From Aerococcus sp. (GTDB taxonomy: Bacteria > Bacillota > Bacilli > Lactobacillales > Aerococcaceae), in assembly GCA_022768285.1 (NCBI GenBank), contig JALEMJ010000001.1:109912-173911 (forward strand): DNA of 64,000 bases, in the 5' to 3' direction. Positions 34,059 to 43,442 of this stretch are shown in pieces. Both the position numbers and the translations under genes were made by a program. Under the pieces are notes generated by a model. It saw nothing but the letters and a program-made list of their open reading frames with translations, made no database searches and was not told where the DNA came from. The stretch's first letter is position 1; every line of letters starts with the position of its first letter.

Positions 34059-35270
34059 ATGAGTTTTAAAGGTCAAATGAAGGATTTCTTTGATAAATTC
34101 AAGGATCCTAATCGCCAGGATCAAGATTATCCGATGGCCGATGAAGACTACGACGATGATGTAGAAGATTATGACGAGACTGATGCATTCGATGACCGAG
34201 ATGTTGATGATTATTCGGATGATCTCGATGATGACTATGCAGATGACTACGAAGACTACGACGATTATGATGACTACGAAACTTACGATGATGATTTTGT
34301 AGACGAGGATACTGTCGACGACCGTCACATTGAAGACGTCGATGACGTTGATGATGAGGATGATTACGAGAATTACGATGACTATGATAGTGACGACTAT
34401 CTCGATGAACCGCATCATGATGAATTCGATGATTACGATGAGTACGACGACTATGACGACTACGATGATTATGATGATGATTACCTCGATGATGAGGACG
34501 ATGATCTAGACAAGACGGCTGTTTATACGCGAGATGACATTTCAGATGACGACGATGATGACAAAGCGGCTTATGCTGCCGGAGCTGCGGCAGGCGCAGG
34601 GACAGCACGTGGACACGCCGCTAAAGCCGATGATAATTTCGATGACGACGATTACAATGATCTCGACCGTCGCCAAATCGATCGTGAAGATGGCAAGAAG
34701 TCGAAAAAAGGAATGAGCACGACAACTAAGATCATTTTGTTCGCTGCCATCTTATTGTTATTGATTCCAGTTGTTTCAATGGTATTCGCACTCAACAATG
34801 ATAGAACGCCGGAACCTGAATCTGCTGATCAAGTCATGGTATCCAAGACGGAAAATCAAGAAGATCAGAAGAAACGTCAAGAAGAAGCGGCAAAGAAGAA
34901 AGAAGCCGAGGAAAAGAAGAAACAACAGGAAGAGCAACAAAAACAAAAAGAAGCCGAAGCGAAGAAGGCACAGGAAGCGCGTGAACAAGCGGAAGCAGAT
35001 GCTGAGAACAATGCTGAACAACCACAGCAATCGGCCGAAGCACCAGCTGAACAACCGGAACCTCAGCAGCAACCAGATGCGACAGCTGGCGCCGGTGTTG
35101 AAGAACAAACACCTGATCAAAATGTAGGGACGTATACCGTTTCTGCAGGAGATAACCTCTATCGTATCGCTGTGAACAATGGCATGACTTTAGATGAATT
35201 ATTGGCATTGAACGGCTTATCAGCAGGATCACACATTGATCCAGGTACGGTTCTCCGTGTCTACCAATAA
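34059..35270 (+). CDS. LysM-domain membrane protein with Asp/Tyr-rich cytoplasmic region (YpbE-like)
   Basis: A 403-residue protein. Residues about 25-185 are an extreme Asp/Tyr/Glu low-complexity region built of DDYD-like repeats. A membrane helix lies at about 222-246 (IILFAAILLLLIPVVSMVF), then a Lys/Glu/Gln helical spacer and a Gln/Pro/Ala linker. A C-terminal LysM domain (357-403) has TYTVSAGDNLYRIAVNNGMTL and ends in VLRVYQ. The orientation puts the acidic part in the cytoplasm and LysM on peptidoglycan. The order recQ-this gene-cmk matches Bacillus recQ-ypbE-cmk. AAGGAGGAG precedes the ATG; an upstream in-frame start at 34005 lacks such a site. Confidence 0.88.
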   Translation: MSFKGQMKDFFDKFKDPNRQDQDYPMADEDYDDDVEDYDETDAFDDRDVDDYSDDLDDDYADDYEDYDDYDDYETYDDDFVDEDTVDDRHIEDVDDVDDEDDYENYDDYDSDDYLDEPHHDEFDDYDEYDDYDDYDDYDDDYLDDEDDDLDKTAVYTRDDISDDDDDDKAAYAAGAAAGAGTARGHAAKADDNFDDDDYNDLDRRQIDREDGKKSKKGMSTTTKIILFAAILLLLIPVVSMVFALNNDRTPEPESADQVMVSKTENQEDQKKRQEEAAKKKEAEEKKKQQEEQQKQKEAEAKKAQEAREQAEADAENNAEQPQQSAEAPAEQPEPQQQPDATAGAGVEEQTPDQNVGTYTVSAGDNLYRIAVNNGMTLDELLALNGLSAGSHIDPGTVLRVYQ

Positions 35271-35298
35271 TAATTAGTAAGTCAATAGCATTTATTTT

Positions 35299-35323
35299 GC
35301 CGGGTAGGGAGCCCGGCTTTTTC
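35299..35323 (+). terminator. Intrinsic terminator after the LysM gene
   Basis: GCCGGG (35299-35304) pairs with CCCGGC (35312-35317), followed by five T. Confidence 0.85.
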
Positions 35324-35349
35324 GTGCCAAAATGTTAAAGGAGTAAATA

Positions 35350-36030
35350 ATGGCAATTATTGCAATTGATGGACCAGCATCATCTGGAAAGAGCACTATT
35401 GCGAAACGTTTAGCACAGCGATTAGGCTATATTTATATTGATACAGGTGCCATGTATCGGGCAGTGACCAAAGCCGCGCTTGACCAAAATATTACGGTAG
35501 ACGACAATCAGACCTTAAATGATTTACTGTCAGCGATTCGGATTCGTTTTGAACAGACGGATACGGGGGAGCAACGCGTATTCCTCAATGATACTGAAGT
35601 GACACGTGACATTCGTAGCGATGAAGTATCTGCGAACGTTTCGGCAATCAGTGCCGTCCCGCGCGTACGCGAGGTCATGGTCGAACAGCAGCGCGAATTG
35701 GTAGGCGAAGCAACTGGCGTTGTGATGGACGGACGGGATATCGGCACTGTCGTTTTCCCAGATGCGGATATGAAATTCTTTTTGGTTGCTTCAGTGGAAG
35801 AGCGTGCCCGACGCCGCTATGAAGAGAATCAGGCAAAAGGCCTATCTGACCAATCACTAGAGGGGCTTGAAAAAGCCATTGCACAGCGCGATTACTTGGA
35901 TACGCACCGTGAGATGAGTCCACTCAAACCAGCAGAAGATGCGGTACGTATCGACTCTACAGCGTTAACGATCGATGACGTTGAAGCGCAGATGGTAGAA
36001 ATACTCAAAAAACATAAAATTACGCGTTAA
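35350..36030 (+). CDS. cmk: Cytidylate kinase Cmk
   Basis: A 226-residue (d)CMP kinase of normal length. It has the P-loop GPASSGKST, YIDTGAMYRA, and the NMP-binding insert with DIRSDEVSANVSAIS. MDGRDIGTVVFPDAD and the lid VEERARRRYEENQAKG follow. It phosphorylates CMP and dCMP for RNA, DNA and lipid precursors. AAAGGAG precedes the ATG. The gene lies upstream of rpsA as in most bacteria, but rpsA has its own promoter. Confidence 0.96.
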   Translation: MAIIAIDGPASSGKSTIAKRLAQRLGYIYIDTGAMYRAVTKAALDQNITVDDNQTLNDLLSAIRIRFEQTDTGEQRVFLNDTEVTRDIRSDEVSANVSAISAVPRVREVMVEQQRELVGEATGVVMDGRDIGTVVFPDADMKFFLVASVEERARRRYEENQAKGLSDQSLEGLEKAIAQRDYLDTHREMSPLKPAEDAVRIDSTALTIDDVEAQMVEILKKHKITR

Positions 36031-36034
36031 TGAA

Positions 36035-36063
36035 TTGTCAAAAAAATAACGATGTGATATACT
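36035..36063 (+). promoter_or_regulatory. Promoter of rpsA
   Basis: TTGTCA (36035-36040), 17-base spacer, TATACT (36058-36063), preceded by TG. Strong match. Confidence 0.75.
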
Positions 36064-36125
36064 CGCGTTGTATACATTGGCGAGTGTCAATGGTTAGTAC
36101 TTTGTTAGGAGAGGATTTATAGTTT

Positions 36126-37460
36126 ATGGCAAAAGATTTTGAAGCTCAAGTAAACAACGACGTAGAAGGAACTGAAGAAATTCCATCTATGGAGGATCTA
36201 CTTGAAGAAACGACAGAAGTTAAGATTGGTGATGTAGTCAAGGGTGAAGTATTAACCATTGATGAGAACAATCAATTAATCGTCGGTATCGAAGGTGCAG
36301 GCGTTGAAGGCGTTGTTCCTTTCCGTGAAATTTCTGCATCACCGATTGAAAGCCCAGAAGAAGTCGCTAAAGTCGGTGACGTTCTTGATTTGGTTGTTGT
36401 ACGCCAGATTCAAGACAAAGAAAACGGGGCATTCTTGCTTTCTCGTCGTCGTCTTGAAGCTCTCAAGGTTTGGGACGAATTAGAAGAAAAGAAAGAAAAC
36501 GATGAAACAATTACCGTACCTGTTAAACGCGTGGTACGCGGTGGTTTAGTCGTTGATGCAGGTGTTCGTGGGTTTATCCCAGCATCAATGGTTGAAGACC
36601 ACTTTGTTCGTGACTTCTCATCTTACCGTGATCAAGAACTCGAGGTTAAGATTGTTGAAATCGATCCTAAGGAAAACCGCTTGATTCTTTCTCACCGTGA
36701 GATCGTTGCTGAACAGAACAAGAAATTGCGCGAAGAGAAGATGGCTGAATTCGAAGAAGGTCAGATCGTTGAAGGTAAAGTTGCACGTTTGGCTAACTTC
36801 GGTGCATTCATCGACTGAGGTGGCATTGACGGTTTAGTTCACATTTCAGAAATTGCTTTCCACCATGTTGACAAACCTTCTGATGAATTAGAAGTCGGTC
36901 AAACAGTTAAGGTTAAGATTTTATCACTTGACGAAGAACGTGGACGTATTTCCCTCTCTATTCGTGCAGCACAACCTAGTCCATGGGAATCAATCGAAGA
37001 AAAAGCGCCTAAGGGTGCAACATTAGACGGTGTTGTTCGTCGTATCGTTGACTTCGGTGCATTCGTTGAAGTATTCCCAGGTGTCGAAGGTTTGGTTCAC
37101 ATTTCGCAGATTTCTCACGAACACGTTGATTCCGCTTCTGATAAATTATCAGAAGGTCAGGAAGTTAAGGTTAAAGTGTTGGACGTTGATCCAGAAGCAC
37201 ATCGTCTATCCTTATCAATGCGTGCGTTAGAACCTGCACCGGAACGTCCAAACCGTGATGGTCAAGATGATGACGGTAATGGTCGTCAATCACGCGGTAA
37301 CCGTGGTGGCCGTAACAACCGCTCTCGTGGTAACCGTGGCGGCAACCGTCAACGTCGCAACAATAGCAATAACAGTTCTGAAGAAGACTCTGGCTTCTCA
37401 TTAGCTGACTTGCTCGGTGATCAATTGAAAGATCTCGATCTCGGTGGCGACGACAAATAA
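36126..37460 (+). pseudogene. rpsA: rpsA (S1-like ribosomal protein) interrupted by an in-frame TGA at codon 231
   Basis: The frame is a perfect four-S1-domain protein of 444 codons except for TGA at 36816-36818. It falls in the third S1 domain, inside [21 protein letters not shown], where the family normally has Leu or Val. One T-to-G change (TTA to TGA) explains it. Before the stop are S1 domains 1 and 2; after it the rest of domain 3, domain 4 ([20 protein letters not shown]) and an Arg/Gly/Asn-rich tail ([16 protein letters not shown]) ending in an acidic LADLLGDQL. Codon use is the same on both sides and no frameshift is needed. It is either a sequencing error, a recent nonsense mutation, or read-through. 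Promoter and ribosome binding site (AGGAGAGG) look intact. Confidence 0.85.
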
Positions 37461-37493
37461 TTTAGAATAAATCACAGGTAATGACCTGGTAAA

Positions 37494-37528
37494 GAGATTG
37501 GAGGCTTGTGGGTCTCCGATCTTTTTTT
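37494..37528 (+). terminator. Intrinsic terminator after rpsA
   Basis: AGATTGGAG (37495-37503) pairs with CTCCGATCT (37514-37522), followed by seven T. Confidence 0.85.
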
Positions 37529-37558
37529 ATGACAATAGTTACTTAAAGGAGGGGAAAA

Positions 37559-38872
37559 ATGGCAGAACGACTCACAATAGCGATTGTTGGACGACCGAAT
37601 GTGGGAAAGTCCACCATTTTCAATCGGTTGGTGGGTGAACGCATCAGCATCGTTGATGACCAACCAGGTGTCACACGCGATCGTATCTATGGCCGTGGTG
37701 AGTGGCTAAATCAACCGTACACCATTATTGATACTGGTGGCATTACATTCAAAGATGAGAGTTTTATGTCGCAGATTCGTCAACAGGCGCAGATTGCAAT
37801 GTCAGACGCCGATCTCATTATTATGATGGCAGATGTGCGCGACGGTGTGACTGAAACGGATGAACAATTGGCAAGCATGCTGCATCGTACAAAGAAGCCG
37901 GTACTATTGGCTGTCAATAAGGTAGACAATCCGGAGCAGCATGCGGATATTTATGACTTTTATGCTTTAGGCCTCGGCGAACCGTTCCCAATTTCTGGCG
38001 CGCACGGTCAGGGCCTCGGTGATTTGTTGGATGAGGCATTCCATCAATTTGAGGATTCTGATTTCAATATGGATGCGAACGACAGTATTAGCTTCTCACT
38101 CATCGGGCGTCCGAATGTGGGAAAATCGTCGCTGGTTAATCGACTGCTTAACGAGGAACGCGTGATTGTATCTGATATACCGGGAACAACGCGCGATGCG
38201 GTGGATACCTACTTTACTTATGATGACCGCGAATATCGAATTATTGATACTGCAGGTTTGCGTCGCCCTGGAAAAGTTTCTGAACTTACCGAGAAATACA
38301 GCGTCATCCGCACACGCGATGCCATCGATCGTTCAGATGTCTGTTTATTAGTACTGAATTCGGAGGAAGGTATTCGCGAACAGGATAAGACAGTTGCTGG
38401 CTATGCGTATGAAGCAGGTAAAGCGATTATCGTTATTGTTAATAAATGGGACCTCGTGGATAAGGACAATAAAACGTTGCATCGTTTCGAGAAAGAAATT
38501 CGTGAAGAATTTGGTTTCCTCAATCATGCACCAATTTTCTTTGTATCAGCGAAGACCGGCCAACGATTGCAGACAGTCCTACCAAAAATTACGCAAGTCT
38601 ATGAGAACTATCACCGTCGCATTCAATCATCAGTATTGAATCAGGTGTTAGCAGAGGCGATGCGGACCAATCCGGCACCATCGGATAAGGGACGGAAATT
38701 GCGCGTGTACTATTTGACCCAAGTTGCTACGGCTCCACCGACATTTGTATTAATGATCAATGACAAGGAATTAATGCATTTCAGTTATCAGCGCTTTATG
38801 GCAAATCAGATTCGTAAAAACTTTGATTTTGAAGGCGTGACGTTGCGCATGATTGTGCGCGAGCGCTATTAG
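37559..38872 (+). CDS. der: Ribosome-assembly GTPase Der (EngA)
   Basis: A 437-residue protein with two tandem GTPase domains. The first has P-loop [13 protein letters not shown] and NKVD. The second has [20 protein letters not shown] and NKWD. A KH-like C-terminal domain follows ([21 protein letters not shown]). Der is needed for 50S subunit maturation. AAAGGAGG precedes the ATG. Genes between rpsA and hup in this order are standard for Firmicutes. Confidence 0.97.
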   Translation: MAERLTIAIVGRPNVGKSTIFNRLVGERISIVDDQPGVTRDRIYGRGEWLNQPYTIIDTGGITFKDESFMSQIRQQAQIAMSDADLIIMMADVRDGVTETDEQLASMLHRTKKPVLLAVNKVDNPEQHADIYDFYALGLGEPFPISGAHGQGLGDLLDEAFHQFEDSDFNMDANDSISFSLIGRPNVGKSSLVNRLLNEERVIVSDIPGTTRDAVDTYFTYDDREYRIIDTAGLRRPGKVSELTEKYSVIRTRDAIDRSDVCLLVLNSEEGIREQDKTVAGYAYEAGKAIIVIVNKWDLVDKDNKTLHRFEKEIREEFGFLNHAPIFFVSAKTGQRLQTVLPKITQVYENYHRRIQSSVLNQVLAEAMRTNPAPSDKGRKLRVYYLTQVATAPPTFVLMINDKELMHFSYQRFMANQIRKNFDFEGVTLRMIVRERY

Positions 38873-38888
38873 TTATAGATTGTAAGAG

Positions 38889-38916
38889 AGCTGTTCGTAA
38901 TGGACAGCTTTTTTTG
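38889..38916 (+). terminator. Intrinsic terminator after der
   Basis: AGCTGT (38889-38894) pairs with ACAGCT (38904-38909), followed by a T-run of seven. Confidence 0.8.
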
Positions 38917-39034
38917 TGCATTAAGTGTCAAAATAACTAATCAGGAATTGACAATAAATTCAGAGGTATAGGGTAATGTATTTATAAGTTATGATAGCGC
39001 TATATTTATTGTAATGATGGAGAGGTAACGAGCG

Positions 39035-40087
39035 ATGCACAGAAAATCATTAGGCCTACTATCACTAGCTGCAATTTTGCTGGTAGGATGCCAAAAAGAT
39101 GATAAAGTTTCAGAACAACCGCAACAGGATACCATGCTTGAACAGCAGGCAGTCTCAAAGTCTGATACTAAAGATGAAGCATCTAAACCAGAAAAAAAGA
39201 AGAACGAGACCCCCAAAAAAGCTGAAGAAACGCAAGAAGAAAAAGATGCGAAAGCCTTTGATAACTTATCAGATGGACTCAAAATTCTCGTTTACGGCAG
39301 TGTGATGGATGATCGCATTACTGATAACGAAGCGATTGGTAAATATGCCCCAATGTATGTCTCTTATGAATGTGAAGGCGATGATATATATATTTATCTG
39401 ACCAGTGGTGCAGGTGGTACGCACACGATTTCACATGTTAAGGAAAGAGAAGATGGTGTGAAACCGATTCAGATTATTAATGTGGAGTTGATATACGCGG
39501 GAAAATATAGTCATGCATCGGATATTACAAAAGCTGATATTGATCCAGTGAGTAAAGCAGAGTTATATCACTTATACCTTAAAAACCGAGAAGCCTTTGA
39601 TGCTGATTTGGAGTATGTCAAAGAGAATGATGAAACAGCAGATGAGTTTGAAGGACAAACCATGCACTCACAAATTGCTGTTAGAGGGGAAAACGATCCG
39701 ATAGAAGGCTCAGCGCCTTGGGACAAAATGCCAGCCGAGCGTTATGATGATTATACTTTAGACGATCAAATGGTCATGAATGCGTATGCCTTGATTGATC
39801 ACTGCGATCCTGAATACTTTGAAGCGGAGCAAGTACCTAATTTCCAAACGGATAATGACAATGCAGATATTGCAGCTCTTTATTATACGATCAAAGGTTC
39901 AGACGTGTATTATCTGATGGTAGCAAGTAACGGTGCGAAAGATGTGATAGCCCACGCAGTTTTAACTGATGATGGTATTATGCCGGTCCAAGTCACGGGC
40001 TACGATATTAATGAAAGTCAAGCGTACGGTGACGAGAACTGGTTAATCGATGAAGAACTTCATCGACAAGGAAATGATTTATGTTAA
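39035..40087 (+). CDS. Lipoprotein of unknown function with duplicated domain
   Basis: A 350-residue lipoprotein with lipobox LLVGC (Cys19) and a Lys/Glu-rich linker to about residue 75. Two halves resemble each other. The first has DDIYIYLTSGAGGTHTISHV and GVKPIQIINVELI. The second has SDVYYLMVASNGAKDVIAHA and GIMPVQVTGYDI. This points to an internal duplication. The end, LHRQGNDLC, looks abrupt, and an adjacent frame continues with coding-like sequence, so the 3' end may be frameshifted. The region is less GC-rich than its neighbours and interrupts the conserved der-hup order. GAGAGG precedes the ATG. Confidence 0.72.
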   Translation: MHRKSLGLLSLAAILLVGCQKDDKVSEQPQQDTMLEQQAVSKSDTKDEASKPEKKKNETPKKAEETQEEKDAKAFDNLSDGLKILVYGSVMDDRITDNEAIGKYAPMYVSYECEGDDIYIYLTSGAGGTHTISHVKEREDGVKPIQIINVELIYAGKYSHASDITKADIDPVSKAELYHLYLKNREAFDADLEYVKENDETADEFEGQTMHSQIAVRGENDPIEGSAPWDKMPAERYDDYTLDDQMVMNAYALIDHCDPEYFEAEQVPNFQTDNDNADIAALYYTIKGSDVYYLMVASNGAKDVIAHAVLTDDGIMPVQVTGYDINESQAYGDENWLIDEELHRQGNDLC

Positions 40088-40202
40088 TGGTGCCATGCGC
40101 CTAGATGATTTTAGAGAACAGATGAATGACCCGATGTAGCCATCGAGTATTGAAGAATCTGACCATGCGTATGAGGAATTTATCACTGCAGTTGAAGCGT
40201 AG
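40074..40202 (+). pseudogene. Possible out-of-frame decayed 3' end of the lipoprotein gene
   Basis: Overlapping the lipoprotein stop in another frame is MIYVNGAMRLDDFREQMNDP, then M, a TAG at 40137, then PSSIEESDHAYEEFITAVEA and a second TAG at 40200. The composition is protein-like and hydrophilic. I read it as the former C terminus, shifted by an indel and cut by a nonsense codon, or as a remnant of a lost small gene. Confidence 0.35.
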
Positions 40203-40449
40203 CATGGTGGCATAAAGTGACACATGCTAAAAAGAGATATCAATTGACGGCGTGTCACGGAAAACCGACAAAAAGAAACCGAGTGAAGATGATGTAGGGG
40301 CGCATTGTCTATATGATAGCGATTAGAAAACAACTTTTAGTCGCTATTTTGTTGTTTGCATGGGGGCAATATGGTATATTGTTAGCATACATAACGAGGC
40401 CAACGCTTCATATAGGGCATAGGTCCCTTAACTATAGGAGGTAGAGAAT
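40203..40449 (+). promoter_or_regulatory. Intergenic region with terminator and hup promoter
   Basis: TAGCGATTAGAAAA (40317-40330) and TTTTAGTCGCTA (40335-40346) form a hairpin followed by TTTT. Right behind it TTGTTT (40352-40357), a 17-base spacer and TATATT (40375-40380) make the hup promoter. Nothing else is recognised between 40203 and 40316. Confidence 0.65.
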
Positions 40450-40731
40450 ATGGCAAACAAAGCCGATTTAGTTCAGAAAATTGCTGAAAAAACAGGCGAA
40501 CCTAAAAAGACTGTTCAACCAATCGTTGATGCATTGTTCGATTCCGTTCAATCTTATTTAGCAGATGGGGAAAGTCTTCAAATCATCGGATTTGGTAACT
40601 TCGAAGTTCGTGAACGTGCAGCACGTCGCGGACGTAACCCACAAACAGGTGAAGAAATTCAAATCCCTGCAAGTAAAGTTCCTGCATTCAAAGCAGGTAA
40701 AGCTTTAAAAGAAGCTGTCAAAAAAGGCTAA
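40450..40731 (+). CDS. hup: HU family DNA-binding protein
   Basis: A 93-residue nucleoid protein of standard length. It starts [19 protein letters not shown] and contains the flexible DNA-binding arm motif [15 protein letters not shown] after [13 protein letters not shown]. It ends [12 protein letters not shown]. Homodimers bend and compact DNA. Codon choice is strongly biased toward a few favoured codons, as expected of an abundant protein. ATAGGAGG precedes the ATG; the gene has its own promoter and terminator. Confidence 0.97.
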   Translation: MANKADLVQKIAEKTGEPKKTVQPIVDALFDSVQSYLADGESLQIIGFGNFEVRERAARRGRNPQTGEEIQIPASKVPAFKAGKALKEAVKKG

Positions 40732-40769
40732 TTAATCAAATACGCACGATTCGCGTATTTAATGTTTTT

Positions 40770-40798
40770 AGAAGAGTGGTTCAGGCCACTCTTTTTTG
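40770..40798 (+). terminator. Intrinsic terminator after hup
   Basis: AGAGTGG (40773-40779) pairs with CCACTCT (40786-40792), followed by a T-run. A second small hairpin, AATACGC/GCGTATT, lies just before it at 40739-40759. Confidence 0.88.
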
Positions 40799-40871
40799 AT
40801 GAGCTGAGCAATGCGTAATTGGCTAATATGCGGTATGATTGTAGAACGTGGATACAGAGGTGATTACAGTA

Positions 40872-42173
40872 ATGGATGAAAAAATTCAGCAAGTATTTGA
40901 AGCGTTGCGGACGAATCAGACGCAAGCGGCAACGCAAGCGTACAATGAACTGTTACGTTTGTTAGAGCGTGAAGCGGATCCTGATGTCTGGGCGCAAACT
41001 GGTTATACCTTCCAACAAGCTGGATTTTTGCCATATGCGAAGGGCATTTACAGTGCGGCTTTGGATGCGATTGATGATCCGGAGCGCTGGCAGTTACTGC
41101 TAGCGGAGGCCGCCAGCGATGACGGGGATCTGGATGGCGCATTAGACACGCTGATTTCGATCATGCCTGACTCGCCGTATTACGTCCAATCATTATTGTT
41201 AGCCGCCGACATTTATCAGCAGTTGGGGATGGCTGATGTGAGTTTGCTGAAGTTGGAGGAAGCTAAAACATTGTCACCAGATGAACCAGCGATTCTTTTA
41301 GGACTTGCTGAGTTACATCGTTCTACTGGACATTTTCGCGAAGCTATTCCGTATTATCGAGAACTTCTAGAGACAGATAGTGAAGTTATTCAAACATCTA
41401 AAGCGCGTATTGAACGACAGTATATTGAATGTTTGATGGCAATCGGCGAATATGAAACAGTCATTGATTATTTAAGTGATATTCCTAAAGCGGAGCGCAG
41501 CCATGAAGTGAACGAGCAATTGGCGCTGTGTTTCTATCAGACGGAGGAATACGATCGTGCCGAAGCTATCCTCTCGCCATTCTATGAAAATGGTTCGCTA
41601 TCTGAAGAACTGTTCGGTATTTATGCCGAAGTACTCTATCACTTACATCGTGAAAGTGATGCACTGAGAGTGCTGACGGAAAATATCCATCACCAACCCT
41701 ATCAAGCGTCAGCTTATTATCAACGTGCCCGCGTCTATGTGATGAATCACCAAGAGGAAGACGCGATTAATGATCTAACCAAAGCGCATGCGTTAGACAG
41801 TGACTCTGTAGAAGTGCCTATGCTGTTGATGCGTTTACTGTTAAAGAATGAACGTGAAGCAGAAGCTTTAGATATTTTAGAAGAAGCCAAAGATCAGCTG
41901 TCGGGTGATCAGTTCGAATGGTTAGCAGCTGGCATTTATGCTGCAAATGAGCAGTATGATGAAGCGAAGGATTACTATATGGCAGCGTATGATGCGTTGA
42001 AAACAGATCAGAGCTTTATTGCCGACTATTTGAATTTCATGTGGGAAGATGGCGATCGGACGCGTGTACGTCAGGCACTGCGTGAGCAACCAGAGCTTAT
42101 GGGACAACCAGAATGGCAATGGCTGGTCGAAGCATTAGAGGAGGATGATTTTGATGGATCTTTCTTTGAGTGA
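40872..42173 (+). CDS. Tetratricopeptide-repeat protein (YpiA-like)
   Basis: A 433-residue cytosolic protein made of helical hairpin repeats throughout. Examples are GYTFQQAGFLPYAKGIYSAAL, LLAADIYQQLGMADVSLLKL and ASAYYQRARVYVMNHQEEDA. No catalytic motif is seen. The same position between hup and cca/dinG is held by ypiA in Bacillus. The ATG at 40872 follows AGAGGTG; an in-frame GTG at 40848 overlaps that site. TPR proteins are protein-binding scaffolds; the partner is unknown. The stop overlaps the cca start. Confidence 0.83.
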   Translation: MDEKIQQVFEALRTNQTQAATQAYNELLRLLEREADPDVWAQTGYTFQQAGFLPYAKGIYSAALDAIDDPERWQLLLAEAASDDGDLDGALDTLISIMPDSPYYVQSLLLAADIYQQLGMADVSLLKLEEAKTLSPDEPAILLGLAELHRSTGHFREAIPYYRELLETDSEVIQTSKARIERQYIECLMAIGEYETVIDYLSDIPKAERSHEVNEQLALCFYQTEEYDRAEAILSPFYENGSLSEELFGIYAEVLYHLHRESDALRVLTENIHHQPYQASAYYQRARVYVMNHQEEDAINDLTKAHALDSDSVEVPMLLMRLLLKNEREAEALDILEEAKDQLSGDQFEWLAAGIYAANEQYDEAKDYYMAAYDALKTDQSFIADYLNFMWEDGDRTRVRQALREQPELMGQPEWQWLVEALEEDDFDGSFFE

Positions 42174-43434
42174 TAAGGGACAGGCACTGCTTCATGCACC
42201 GATAGTCCAACGTGCCTTACCTGTTTTGCATCGATTGACAGATGCGGGCTATGAGGCCTATTTTGTCGGCGGGGCCATCCGCGATGCGCTGATCGGTTTG
42301 CCAATTCACGATATTGATATTGCGACTTCCGCCTTTCCTGCTGAGGTACAAGCGCTATTTAAGAAGCATTTTGATGTCGGGCTAGAGCACGGGACCGTTA
42401 TGGCTTGGGCTGACGGTGAGACATACGAAATTACAACTTTTCGAACCGAATCCGGTTATAAGGATTTTAGGCGGCCTGATAAGGTCACTTTTGTTCGCAA
42501 TTTGCGTGAAGATTTATTGCGACGTGACTTTACAATCAATGCGTTAGCAATGGATCAGGATGGCAAAATATACGATTATTTCGATGGTTTGACTGATTTA
42601 AAACAGCGGATGTTGCGTGCAGTAGGCGTTGCGGAGGAACGCTTTCATGAAGATGCCTTGCGTATGATGCGTGCTGTACGCTTTGCTGGTCAGTTGGGAT
42701 TTGATGTCGAGGATCAAACCGTTCGAGCAATTCGGGACAATGCACCGTTGCTTGAGAAGATTTCGGTAGAACGCGTGCGCACAGAGTTAGAAAAACTGTA
42801 CCAAGGACGTTATTGGGCTCAGGGCATTCGGTTATTTATTGACACGACCCTTAGTGCGCATTGTCCGTGGGTGGCCGGTCAGCAAGCAGCGATGGCAGAA
42901 CTGTATCAGAATTTAGCGCATGATATTGCACTGCCACCAATCGAATTGACATGGGCATTGACACTATGGCTAACGGCGGATGACGCACTGACTGCTGATC
43001 AACGTATCGATCGCTTAACGAAGCAGTGGAAACTTTCGAATCAACAGAAAAAAACGATCCAAAAGTACTATCGTGCTTTGCAGCTGAGGGCTGTCAATGA
43101 ATGGAATGCGCGCGCCGTATATCATTTAGGATTGCCAATTGTTTCAACGGTGGAGCAGTTTATTGGCACACAGCAAGAAGCAAGTGCGCCGATCGGTGAT
43201 GCCTTTTCAAAGGGTGATGTTAAAAAAGCTCAGGCCATTTACGATGCATTGCCGATCACTGATAAGAAGCAGCTAGCAATCAACGGCAAAGATGTGATTG
43301 AAGCGTTCCATCCCGAACCTAAGGCATTAATCGGTGAATTATTGGATCAAGCACTCGATCGTGTGATCACGAATCAAGTAGCAAATGAAAGACAGGCGCT
43401 GTTGACCATGTTACAGCAGCAATTAAAGGAATGA
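42154..43434 (+). CDS. cca: CCA tRNA nucleotidyltransferase
   Basis: A 426-residue class II CCA-adding enzyme. The nucleotidyltransferase signature is FVGGAIRDALIGLPIHDIDI. Motif B is RRDFTINALAMD, followed by DYFDGLTDLKQR. The template motif EDALRMMRAVRFAGQLGF and ISVERVRTELEKL complete the set. It adds or repairs the 3' CCA of tRNA with CTP and ATP. GAGGAGG lies 8 bases before the ATG at 42154; it overlaps the TPR gene by 20 bases and ends 4 bases into the dinG frame region. Confidence 0.95.
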   Translation: MDLSLSDKGQALLHAPIVQRALPVLHRLTDAGYEAYFVGGAIRDALIGLPIHDIDIATSAFPAEVQALFKKHFDVGLEHGTVMAWADGETYEITTFRTESGYKDFRRPDKVTFVRNLREDLLRRDFTINALAMDQDGKIYDYFDGLTDLKQRMLRAVGVAEERFHEDALRMMRAVRFAGQLGFDVEDQTVRAIRDNAPLLEKISVERVRTELEKLYQGRYWAQGIRLFIDTTLSAHCPWVAGQQAAMAELYQNLAHDIALPPIELTWALTLWLTADDALTADQRIDRLTKQWKLSNQQKKTIQKYYRALQLRAVNEWNARAVYHLGLPIVSTVEQFIGTQQEASAPIGDAFSKGDVKKAQAIYDALPITDKKQLAINGKDVIEAFHPEPKALIGELLDQALDRVITNQVANERQALLTMLQQQLKE

Positions 43435-43442
43435 GAGAAACG

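Noticed and set aside
34056..34608. Long minus-strand frames opposite the LysM gene
   Set aside because: They are produced by the GAY/TAY repeat tract read backwards, giving Ile/Val- or His/Arg-rich nonsense.
36816..36818. Reassignment of TGA to Trp as the explanation for the rpsA stop
   Set aside because: cvfB, ribT and scpA all end at TGA within tightly packed operons, and the family has Leu or Val, not Trp, at this site.
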